From Puffinus mauretanicus (Eukaryota > Chordata > Aves > Procellariiformes > Procellariidae), in contig JAJKFH010001315.1 in the NCBI GenBank assembly GCA_023333565.1, positions 1,302,001 through 1,366,000 on the forward strand: a stretch of 64,000 bases of DNA, written 5' to 3'. The notes below the pieces were generated by a model that had not been told where the DNA came from, searched no databases, and saw nothing but the letters and a program-made list of their open reading frames with translations. Made by a program: the position numbers and the translations under genes. Position 1 is the first letter of the stretch. Each line of letters begins with the position of its first letter. Below, piece after piece: positions 50,686-62,200 of this stretch.

Positions 50686-52850
50686 GTGAGAAACTGTCTC
50701 AGATGAAAAGGGGCCTTTTCTGACTGCTTTGGGAAGTCTGTTAACAGTAAGTCATTAAAAAGATCTCTTTTCTGCCTTTGTAATTTGTCCCTGTGGATTG
50801 TGTTTCTTGCTGCAACTAGTGTTTCATTTCTAATGAAATGATGGAAAACTAGTGATGTTTTCACTGAGAATTCTGTTCACTCCTGTAAATGTTGGAGGGA
50901 GAATGTGTATGAGAGAAAAGAAAGCGAGACAGAAAACATATTCTTTAACTTCAGCACAGCCTTTTCCCAATAATGTTTAGAATTACGTGCTAGCCTCAGC
51001 CTATAGCAGAGCCCATCTACTCCGAATGCACCATGCACTTGGCTTTGGTGCACTTTCTCTGATCCAGATTACATTAATGGAAGTAGAGAAAGTAGATCAA
51101 AAGCAACAGGAATCAGTTAACACAACACATTTTAATGTATTTCTTTGCCTATTAAATGGGCTGCCCGCTTTATTCATTTTCGCTTAATGCCACAAGTAGC
51201 AAACAATAACTGAAACTAGTTTAAAGCTGATTTAGGTGCAGTTTGATTTCTTGCTATGAAAGATTTAATTATCCAAAACTAATAAACAGTCATAATTGTA
51301 CCATCTTTTAGCATCTGAAGTAATGGAAACTTCAGAACCATCTCATAAATTTTCTGATTATCAAACTTCCAGTTTTGGAGCATGGGATAGCTTTGTGGGT
51401 TTGTTTGCTTTGTATTTATGCACAGTAGAGCACAGGAATTGTTGTAACAGAGCAGACTACCAGCCCACCAAGTTCGTTATCCTTTCTGTGGTGTGTCCTT
51501 TACCTGATGATTCAGAGCAGTTTTCACATCACCAAATGAAGTTAATTCCACAATATTTTACTACATGAAGGAGTTTCTGACTCCTGGAAAATTTATCTAT
51601 ATGATAAAAAAAAGTTGCTTTCTTTCAAATGTACATAACTTTCAGCGTGTAAAAGATCTATTCCTGTAAAGTCTTCTAGAAGTGATTGGTAGATATCAAT
51701 GACTGTTACAGTCTACATGTAAATTTAAAGGAAAAATACATGGTATTTTATGTGTCCTTTAAATTTCATGTATCTCCTTCCTTCTCTTTTCAAATATAAG
51801 ACAATTTTGTTTTGCATATGCAGGGAAGAAATTCTATAGCTGTATGCCTAATGCTTGGATAGAATAGCTTTTCAATATTGTGTGGTACGTAGAAGACAAA
51901 TGATTTGTGTACTAGTGGTTGCACTTCTAAGAGAAAATTGTTTTCTGAAAATAGTTTTTGTATTTGTTTGTACACAGGCTTAAAATGCATTCCTCTCTTA
52001 TTCCTGACACTTGATATGAGAAATGGGTGGTGTACATACCATTGAAATATTCCGATACAGCAAAACCATCTTCTGAAAGGGGTAAGAGCAATTTCTAAAG
52101 GAGCTGGTTAGCTTACAAAGGTTATCACACAGAAGTAATAAAACAGATTCCACTTTGTATTTTGCAGCATGGAATTTTTTTGTCATGCCTTTATATGTAT
52201 TCATACAAGTTTCCACTCTGTTGGAAGAAGGAGCAGGTATGCTACCTGTGCGTATGTAAACCCCATTCTCTCTGGAGTTATGTGGGTAAAACTGATTCTG
52301 CAGGGAGACTAAGGGACATAGGTTAGCAGGTCTCCTCCACCTGCTTCCAGCGTGATTGCAGAAGTCTTTATTATTCCCTACATTAGGGAAAGTGGGAGAA
52401 GAACCAGTCCAAGACAAAATTACCTAGAAGAGATTAGTCTGAAATAGGCTCCTTTTCAGGTACTCTGAGGCTGATTCTTGTGCAGTTACTCACAGTAGAC
52501 ATGTCAGAAGCTACATTTGTAAGCAACAATATTCTGTAAGTGGGAAAGGCTGGTGGAAATCAGACTTAGACAGTGATACATCAGATTCACCCTGCTTACC
52601 TAAAAATAAAAAATTGGGATTATCTGCAGTAGAGCAATTTATTGAAGCAAATTATTTTTTTCCCCTCCAGGTGTTAGCATGCTTTAAATTTCACATATTT
52701 GTGCTTTTCTGAAATAGTAGAGCTAGTGACATACATACATACCTACAAGGACAAAGGAGAAGTTTGGGTGTGAGCTCTCTGCTGTTTGAGAAGCACCAGT
52801 TGTAAAAATCAGCCCAGCGAAAAGGCGGTCCGTGCAAGGCCAGGTAACAC

Positions 52851-52889
52851 ACTGGGGGCGGGGGCGGGGGGCGGGGGGGGGAGGAGAGG
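52851..52889 (+). repeat. G-run with GGGGCGGGGG units
   Basis: Six or more G-tracts of 4-9 bases separated mostly by single C or A bases, directly at the left edge of the USH1C CpG island. The spacing fits a G-quadruplex on the plus strand and contains GC-box-like GGGGCGGGG motifs. Confidence 0.8.
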
Positions 52890-53110
52890 GAGAGCTTTTA
52901 TTTATCTTTTACTTTTTCTTTCTCTTTTGCTTTGGCCTTAAACAACCACAGCCTGGGGTCGCAGGGAGGTTATCGCTACCCGGCGGCTCGTACCGCTAAG
53001 GGGAGCGGCGGCGGCGGACGAGGGCCGGGGATGCTGTAGGTGGCGGCGGCCCAGAGCGACGGGCGCGCCTCCCACCCCCCCGGGGCGCGGCCTCGCCGGC
53101 GCAGCCGCCC

Positions 53111-53146
53111 CGCGCACTCCCCGCACCCCGCGCACTCCCCGCACCC
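53111..53146 (+). repeat. 18-base tandem duplication in the USH1C 5' UTR/promoter
   Basis: CGCGCACTCCCCGCACCC occurs twice, exactly and back to back (53111-53128 and 53129-53146). A shortened copy (CCCCGCGCAC) sits immediately before the start codon at 53161-53170. Confidence 0.9.
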
Positions 53147-53171
53147 GCGCAGCGCCCGTACCCCGCGCACC

Positions 53172-53207
53172 ATGGAGCGCCGGGTCGCCCGTGAGTTCCG
53201 GCACAAG
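53172..53207 (+). CDS. USH1C: USH1C exon 1
   Basis: Twelve codons, [12 protein letters not shown], ending at a GTAAGA donor in phase 0. The ATG lies in a CpG island in a good initiation context (CACCATGG). The residue match to harmonin's N-terminus fixes the start. Confidence 0.95.
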
Positions 53208-56200
53208 GTAAGAGAGCCGGGCCGCGGGGCCCACGGACACCCGGGGTCGCGTCACCGGGCGAGCACAGGCTGTAGGGAGGGCTGCTCCCCCGCGGCCTGG
53301 AGGGAGGCGAAGCGCCGGGCTGGGGCACGGCTCTTGGCGCCGGGGGGGCCTGGGGCGTGCTGCCAGTGATGCCCGCGGGTGAACGCTGCCTGTATGCCAG
53401 AGTGAGCGATGGGGAAGGGAGAAGCTCGGGGAACTTGGCGCTGCCGTGCCAATGGCGCAGAAAAGCGGGTGGCAGCCTCCTGTGAGCGGGTGGTCGTAAA
53501 GCTTAAAACCCTTAAAAAGGGAGGGAGAAAAGAGGAAGAACATTCCCCGATGCATGAGCTTTTTCAGGGCTTGATACAATTTATTTTATTTTAATATCAT
53601 GTAAAAAATGTTGCACGCGGTCAACTTCAGGGAAGGCAAAAGTGCAGGTGCTGAAGTCCAGGCCCAGGCAGTTCCCGTTTACAGCCGCTGCTCAGAAGAC
53701 TTAAGTTCCACCTTAACATTAACGAGTGCAATTGTGCATGTGCAGTCATGTGCAAATGCACTTGATACATGAAGCGACCCAGTCTGCCCGGCACGTCATT
53801 TGTGTGTCATTTACCCAGTTAAATAAGTGCTCAGCAGAGTTGAAAATTGTATGAGCAAAGTAAGCTCAAAAAGCTCTGTTTAAGGAAAGGAGGGGGAAAA
53901 TGGTTTAGGCATTTAAGAGATGTTTTTGCATAGCCATTTAGGACTCTCTCAGACTAAAGTTTTCAGTACTGGTTTGGGGGGGGGGGGGCTTGTGGTTGGT
54001 TTTGGTTTGGTTTGGTTTTTCGTCAGCTAGGGAGTGGAATTTCTTCCAAGTAGTGTAATGTTGTGTTTTATAGAAGTATCACCTGGTAATAAAGCCCTTA
54101 ATTAAAGAATTGTTAGGATGAAGTAGAGGGGCTGCAAAAAAACACCTATATGACAAACTGGAGTTCAAAAACATTGAGGACCTGGATACTCTGTAGTGAT
54201 GACTATAGCCATCTAGCAGTTATTTCTGCCTTGCTAGCTATTACTGTATAACTCAACAGTGGGTTGTGCAACATATCTATAAAGACTCTGGTTCCTAGGC
54301 AGATGGTTACCATCTTGAACTTTAAACCTTTTCCCTTTCATTGCTGCTATAATTCATAAATCATTCTAGTCCCACCCCTGATAACGTAAGACTTATTGTC
54401 AGCGTTTGTTGGTGCAAATAAGTAGGATCTGAAAACTTTATCTGAGTTAGAGGATACTGGAACAGGTCATTTCTTTAAATTATTTCGTACCGTCCTGCTT
54501 CTAGTGGCCTCTGTGGCAATTTTAATGTCTTGGATACTTACTTTTTCTGTGTCAAAGTAGTGAAAATGCTCAGCCAGAGGATCTGAGTTTCCTCAATGAT
54601 TTGCCACTTTCGTATTATTTTTTTTTCTTAGTAATTTTAATCAGTTCTCCCTATCAATCAAGCAGCAATGCAAAATATATAATATATGCAAATATATTGG
54701 CCAGTTCTTCCATTTCCCTCAATAGTTTTTCAAAGGCTGTGTATCTGAATTAGAACTTTATATTATTCTTTGAAAGCTGACAGGTTGGGCTAGTGCTACA
54801 GTAGTGCATTACTGTAATCTGAACTTTTTCCACACCAAAAAGTGCTTTTTTCCCCCACAACTAATATTCTACTGGATAAATTTATATAGACCTGTTGCCA
54901 GATTTTATTTTTCTTTTGTGTGTAGGTGCAGTTTTTGTGATGACTCCTTAATTTCTGTGAAAAACAGTGCAATTTATATAGTGAGACATAGAGCATAAGC
55001 AACTCTCTATTTGTGTTCTAGGATTGTAAATTATACAACTACTATGAAGATACCCCTAAATAATCACAGAAAGGTTGAGGTTGGAAGCAATCTTTAGAGG
55101 TCATCTGCTCCAACCCTTCTGCTCAAGCATAGCCATCTAGGGCAAGGACTCTGTCCAGATGTTTTTTTAATATTCTTGGTTTAAAAGCTGTGAAATTATC
55201 TATCCCATATCTCTACAGTTATTTTCTCGAGAAATAGAGAGATACTAAAATACTTATCTGATCCAAGTTACACCATGTCACCAGTGATTTTTTTTTTTTT
55301 TTTAACATGCAGGGGCATGATCTTTTAGGATTTATGAAATTGGAGTCATCTCTTAGAAGCTGTTGATGAGCCTAGGTAAAGTGTATGTCTACAGTAAGAC
55401 TCTGTCCCAAGGTGTTAATGAATTAAGAAAATGGTAAGAAATGCAGGTGGCTACAATGAAGTGATAATAGAAGGCAACAGGAGAAGAATGACCTAATTAG
55501 AGAGATGGCTCAGGAAGATTAACCCCCGCTGAGTGTTCTGAATATATAAGAAGTCACTTGGATGTTTGTTTTTGTCAGAGGATGAGGAAGTTGCTGGTGC
55601 AGGGTGAGAAGTGCAGGAATTAAACAGGAAGACTGAATGTTGTGTGAGAAGAAACGGCAGGCTTTAGATATGGTCCTCCAGTTCCTGAGAGAGAGTGGGG
55701 ATGTGTCCATCAGCTAGCATATCAGAAGAAAAATGTAATGTTGTTACTGGTTGCTTTTCCGATCAGGAGAAGAGGTAATGATGGTTTTGCTCTTTGCTGT
55801 GTAGGGTTGATGTGCTTAAACATTTAATGTTCTTCATGAGATACCGCTCATACAGTCCCTTAGCTAGCACTAGGGATTGAGTTCTGTATACCAGAACCAA
55901 AGCTGATTTATATGTTGTATTTTTCCTGATGGGGAAGGGAAAAATGGGTGTTGGACTTAGTTTTACATGTGTCACCTTGCCTTGAGTCTGTATACAGTAT
56001 TGGTGAACCAGTCAGTTTTGAGTGCAACCATTTTATTTCCTTTTAAGGCAGACTTTTTCTTCTGTGTTTTGAAATTCTCTGTGAATAAATTGGTTTACTT
56101 GCTAGTATTACTGTCAAGCAGTCTTGTCCTGCATGTAGCTTTTTGGCCTTTAGCTGTTTTGAAAGTGTCTTTCTCCAGAGGAGACAAGTAATAGAAAACC

Positions 56201-59200
56201 ACCTGTATGTAGAGTCTTGCTGGCTTTAGAGAGCCAAAAGGGACAAAGGGAGTATGAAGCATGTATTTAGTTTAGAATATAATGCAAACCATTGCAAACC
56301 TAGAAAGAAAGGGCCTTTCTTTAAATATGCAAATTGGTCCTCAGACTTCACGTCACAGTAATACTAGCCTTTAGGTCAGATGTAAATTGTTTTCCTAAAC
56401 ATTAAGCTTGTCCAAATGTAAAACTAATGTGGTGTGACCTCTCACTCCAAGTAATATCAGTGGGGATCTTGCTGTCACTGAATATAAATTGAACTCCTCA
56501 TATGAGAATTCTTGGGGGGGTTTTTTGCTTTATTTTACTGTAATTATCCAAGAGCAGGCATAGTAATATGACACTGGTTTAAGTAAATGTACTATTAGTG
56601 GGGGATGAAAGAATGACTAGCAAGTTCTATCAGTTAAGAGGTGGAGCAAAGAGGAACAGAAGTGTAGCAGTTTGCATAATGTTAGAAGTAAGATCCTGAA
56701 ATCAGTGGTTTGGACGACAGAATATAGATTATAATCATCTCAGTGTGGTGGTTTTATCTGTGACATCATGTGCTATATTAATGAATGGCCAAAAAGGTTT
56801 CTGAAAACATTTATTCAACAGTACAGTGATTATCAGGTAAGGCAAATATGATAGTATTGTAGTAATACTACTGCCGAGGGGAAATCTAGTATACAGAGTA
56901 ATCAGTATTTACCGCCTTTTCCAATTGCTGTAATACTAATTTTAAAAAGTCTTGTTATGAGGTAATACTCTATTGCTAAAATGTGTTTATCTTTTAAAAA
57001 CAAAAACAAAAAAGTCTTTCCCTATTGAAATCTTTACTCTATAGCTTAAGAATTTGTGAAAACCTTCTATGTGCAACCTTTGTGGCTATTTAGTCAGAGA
57101 TTTTACAATGTTCTTGGGTTTTCAGGTTAATCTACTCATTGACAATGAAGCGGAGAAGGATTACCTTTATGATGTGCTGCGAATGTACCACCAGTAAGAT
57201 CTAGCTTTATATATGTTTGTGTAGAATTTTACTAATGTTCTTAAATGTAAAGAGTGAATATTCAAGATTTTACGTGGTCCTTCTATATGCTACTGGAAAA
57301 GCAGTTGAAGAATAGTTTTTCTTCTGTTTAATGAAGTCCTATACTTTTACAGTGTAGCCTGCAGACAAGGAAGGAGCATGTCTGTAATCACCCATAAAGT
57401 TACTTTGGCTTTATGACTTGGCAATTTTGTAAAAGAATTTAGTGGATTCATATTGGGGGGTAAAAAAAGGCACTTGGATGATAAAACTGTTCTTAGGAAA
57501 CAGGAAGAGAGCATTAATCAAATTCATTAATATTTCCAAATAATGGTTATTTATTTGCAACAGAGGTTTTCATTGAGTTTGCTTTTCAAAGATTTTTTGC
57601 TAACTATTCAGATAAAAATCTGCAACTCTTTTATCTGAAAGCAGAAAAAAATTAGTCTGGGTATCTGTTTGGCATGTTTAACAGCTCTGGCTTATTATGA
57701 CATAATGGGGAAAAAAATGGTAAAGTGATAGGCCTATTACCAATCCTTTTGCTGAACTGATTTAAACCACAGTTGCTTAGGACCTATATCATTGCAAATG
57801 AGATCAGCATCTGATCTATTGTTTTTCAAAGATGAGAATGTATTTTCCACTCATCATAGACAAGTGGCTCTGATAGACATTGTTTCCATTCATATCTTAA
57901 TAGCGTCTCAGTTGAGTGAAATGTAGATGTTTCCATCTGATGTTTGCACTGAGCTATAGTTATGGGTGTATTCAGCTGCATATCTGATTCAGTTTCACTC
58001 AGGTCTGTCTAATTGCTTCTGCATTCATAAAGCCTGTTGTTTGGAAAGCCAGTTGATTCAGTAGCTCTTAATTATTTAAAATCTTCTTGCAGTTACAAAA
58101 TTAACAATGCATATGGTAACTTTTCTTCAATTTCCAAAATTGCAATGACCTGAGCAAGATTTCCAGTATCTCTGTGAACATATGTTGATGATGTATCACT
58201 TTTTTTGAATACGTTATGAAGTATTCCAGGGCAAAAATATCTGCAATTGCTGTTGGTGTTAACATTTAATGTCTGCTTCACTGTGAATAGCATTTCCAAA
58301 AGTATTTGACCTCTAATCCCATGTAATATGCATTCCTGTTCTGTATTTTCAGTGCATATGCCTCAGAAATATTGTATGCAAGGAAATGTAAATTAAAAGA
58401 GAAGGAACAGCAAATAGTATAGACTAAGTTTAACTGGATGGGAATAGGTCTACTGAATCTTAGGGAGCTGTTACTCCACTTTTGCAGCTGGGCAACAAAG
58501 TACATTTTCTAAACCTATAACTATCTCAGTGCTGACAATATCAAGGAGACTACTTTGCATAGTTCTCATAAAAGAAATGTTCACAGCGGGTTAACTTCTG
58601 TGGATTTTGTTTATTGGTTGACGGGCCTTCAGTTTTGATTTGAAAAAAAATTGTAAAACTTAAACCAAGTCTTTGCTGTAGCTACTGAGTATCTTTTTTT
58701 TTTTTTTTCCCCCTGAGATTTTAATTTTATTTTGAATGTAGTTGTTATTCCTCTTTGCTTAGAGAAGGCTTGCTTTCTTAGAGGCTATTTTACTTTGGTT
58801 AAACTAATATCTACATAAATAACTTTTTTAGTAGGTTGAAGGGACATGCAAATTTTAAAGCCATGTGTACACCAAGTTATTAAAATAATGCTTTGTGTTG
58901 GTGTGTTGATTACCCGTGCCTGTTTTCTCACTGTGTTTTTGTAGATCTATGAATCTCCCAGTGCTTGTGGGAGACCTAAAACTCGTGATTAATGAACCAA
59001 GCAGATTGCCTCTATTTGATGCTATCCGCCCACTTATCCCATTAAAACACCAGGTGGAATATGATCAGCTTACACCCAAAAGATCACGGTAAGAGAATGC
59101 AGAACAATGCAGCTAACTTAAATACAAGCAGGAAATACTGACTGAGCTTTCAGATAAAATCCGAGTAAAATATGGGTCACCTGTGTTGAGCTGGGCATAA

Positions 59201-62200
59201 TTTTTCTACTTTTGCTATATTTGCTAGAAGTACAATTTTAAGCTACCTGAAATTGTTTGCCAAGTAGTTTAATCTAGCAGGACATAGGAGTCAAAAACAA
59301 TGCTTTCCAGTTGAAACAATCTTTTCTCATTTTTCCTGAATTTAATAATAAAAAATTCTCAAAGCTCTAACCCTCTAGAAGCAGACAGCTTCAGTGATTG
59401 CAGGTGTCTTTTCTTATGAAAAGTATCTGATGGCTTTAGCTAACACACATCCATCCAAACTTCAGTCAACTTGCTTTTTTTCATGCCTAAATGTTATAGG
59501 AGAAAAATAATGTGTAACTTTCATATGAAACATTATTGCCACGAAGTGTTATGCAGCTGAACAGTCAAGTAACTTCCATTTTTGCAGAAAGCTGAAAGAG
59601 GTGAGATTGGATCGTTTGCATCCTGAAGGACTTGGAATAAGTGTGAGAGGTGGAGTGGAATTTAGCTGTGGCCTCTTCATCTCCCAGTTAGTTAAAGGAG
59701 GACAGGCAGACAATGTTGGACTTCAGGTGAGAAAATTATATTCATGGCTGCTGCGCTGCAAAAAGCCTTTTGCTACAATGTTAGGGAAGCAGGCAGTAAG
59801 AATTGTTCTTTAATATCTAGAAATAGCTATTGCTAACATGCCTTTCGTCTCTTGTAATGAAATTCATAAAATATGTAAGTCAATGTCATAGTAAATACCA
59901 TTATACCAATGGTGAATCACATTATTAAAGTTGTTCTTTTCTTTTCACCAGTTTTAATGATATGTAAACCTTTTCTTCGTATTTGGGATATGATAATTTT
60001 TGAAGATAAAAGGGCTTTCTGGAGTGTTTATACTTCATGAGTGGCAACAGTTAAATGTAAGCAGATGGAAAGAAAGATCTCTAACTGGACTGTGGAAGAG
60101 CGTTTTAAGTTGCCAAATTCTGATTAAATGTAGAACAGAGCATATAAACACTAAAAATGTTAATTCCATCTTGCACTGATATAATTTGTGTCATGAAGTG
60201 TTTATTTGAACGTCATGTGTAAATTGTGGGGGTTTTGGTTTATGCAATGGAAGTACATAAAAGAACGAACCTGTTTTTAACCATTTCCAGTATCCTTTGT
60301 ACTGCATAGAATTGCACTTTCAGTTATTAAATTTTAGATTGGCAAAAATAATTATGTATAGAAACACATTTTTTCTATATCAGTATTTATGCAATCCGCA
60401 TTAATGAAGTTTTGGGTGTTTGGTTTTTTTGAGTGTGTCATTTCTTGCTCATATATATCTTAGTGAAGAGAGAAGTGCACAATTGCTGTGGCAAATATCT
60501 GCATCTTTCTATGCTTTCAAAGCTGATAAGAGTATATTAAAGGTCTGTGTTTCTGAGTAGAAAGGCTGATATGCCTGGCTAACTTCAATTTGAGTGTGAA
60601 TAGTTGCTGGAAGTATTAATGTTTAAGGATTATATTTAATACTAGTCCAAAATGTATTAGACTGGCATGATTCATTACAGTGTTTAATTAAACTAATGTG
60701 TTTTGTAGATATGCTTCAGTGTAACCCCACAACTCTCTTAGATTAAAAAAAAAAAAGCTCTGTCTACAAGGCAAAGTTAGGGTACTGTGTTTGTCTAATT
60801 CATGTTCAGAGCTTTCTAAAATTTAAATAAGTGTTCCTCTGTCTGTTTGCATACATGCACGTGCCCTTTTGTTTGTGCATTCATACCTATATATCCCATT
60901 CACTAATTCAGAATCACCATTGAATTAGTCCCATCTTCTGGCAGCCTGCTCTGGACAGGCACGTGACTGGCCCCCTGGATGCTTTGAGAAGCTCCTTCTT
61001 AGAACAAAACTACAAATTCATGGAATACACCCCCACAAATTCTGTATTTAGTTAGAATTGAGAGGGTGGCATAGAACACAACACACACTGTGCTGGATGT
61101 GTCGGTAGCCTCTTGTAAGCATTTGCCAGTGCGTAACTCCAGAAAAGGGCATTGATGCACCTTCCCAGAGTTTGTACTACAAAAGCTTGTGTTCCTTGTG
61201 CGCTATATTACACAGTGAGAATGGGAGGTGTAGACAATAGAGTTGTTCCTGGATTGTGATCAGCTCAGTAGAGAGATTCCAGCTGCATCCTTTCTCCACT
61301 GCTAGAAAACTGAGAAAAAGACAAAGACCAGTCACTTATATGGCTTTTGAAAACATCTCCTGGAAAATACTGGAAGGCATTAATGATGCTAAGCAATAAT
61401 AGCCACTGTCTTAAACTGTCATGCTAGTACCTTCATCTTAATGCTGTGTTGCAGCTTTGCTTCTCTGCTTGTTTCAGACTAATGTTTTGACACAATCGAT
61501 GGATAAGGAGTTATGCTCACTTGTGCTACTGTAAGGATGTCAATTTTTGTTTTTTCTCAGTATGCAAAAAGGCCCTACTGGCTTTCTGTGACTGAGGCCA
61601 TTGTACTACAAGATGGTGAATGGGATTGTAAAGGATCTTTGGGCTGGCTTATACAAATTGTACTGCAACTCAGAATGTGCTTAGAGTTTGGCAGACAAAG
61701 TAGGGACAGTAAGGGGGAAATATGCTTGAGACTGACTATGAATTTTTTAGATTGTATGTATTAATACGAACAGATGGTGCTTCACAGCTCACGTAACTGT
61801 CTGACTTGCGTTTTTTGATATGTGGTGTTCAAGCTCAGCCTAAAGTGCCTGCATAATAGGTGGCAGTAGGCACTTTCTGAACCCCACTGAATAACAAGAG
61901 CTGACAGGCAGCCCATTGTTCTAAATTGCTGTCTCACAGTAAAGCCAACTGCTTCTGAAATTTCACCCACCTGCTTTATTTAACTAAATCTCTACACATT
62001 TTGTATCCCAAAAATGCTGTCTGAGAAAGGTATAATGATCTTCTATTATACCATCACTTTTACGTCCTGCTGCTTTTTTAAAAAATTCAAATTTATTTTG
62101 CATGATTTCTCCTTGAAATAGTTTCCAAGTTACATTAAAGTGACTGAATAATCATGAAGGCTCAGTGAGGCGTTTATAGTTTTGACCCTTTTTTAACTAC

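Larger units (their letters stand above)
49772..53171. other. OTOG-USH1C intergenic region
   Basis: 3.4 kb between the two start codons. GC-rich at both ends (the two CpG islands). The middle, about 50150-52830, is AT-rich and holds no recognised gene. It contains a long polypyrimidine tract (about 50479-50640) followed by an exon-like 45-base segment on the plus strand. The 5' UTRs of both genes must lie here but cannot be bounded. Confidence 0.75.
52845..53480. promoter_or_regulatory. USH1C: CpG island covering the USH1C start
   Basis: CpG-rich block of about 0.6 kb around USH1C exon 1. It begins with an extreme G-run at 52851-52889 and contains an exact 18-base tandem duplication (53111-53146) just before the ATG. 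It is the probable USH1C promoter and 5' UTR. No TATA box was seen. It is clearly separate from the OTOG island, suggesting two promoters rather than one shared core. Confidence 0.78.

Noticed and set aside
52938..53579. 213-codon open frame on the minus strand
   Set aside because: Antisense to USH1C exon 1 within the second CpG island; low-complexity, with a repeated segment reflecting the 18-base DNA duplication; no recognisable protein.
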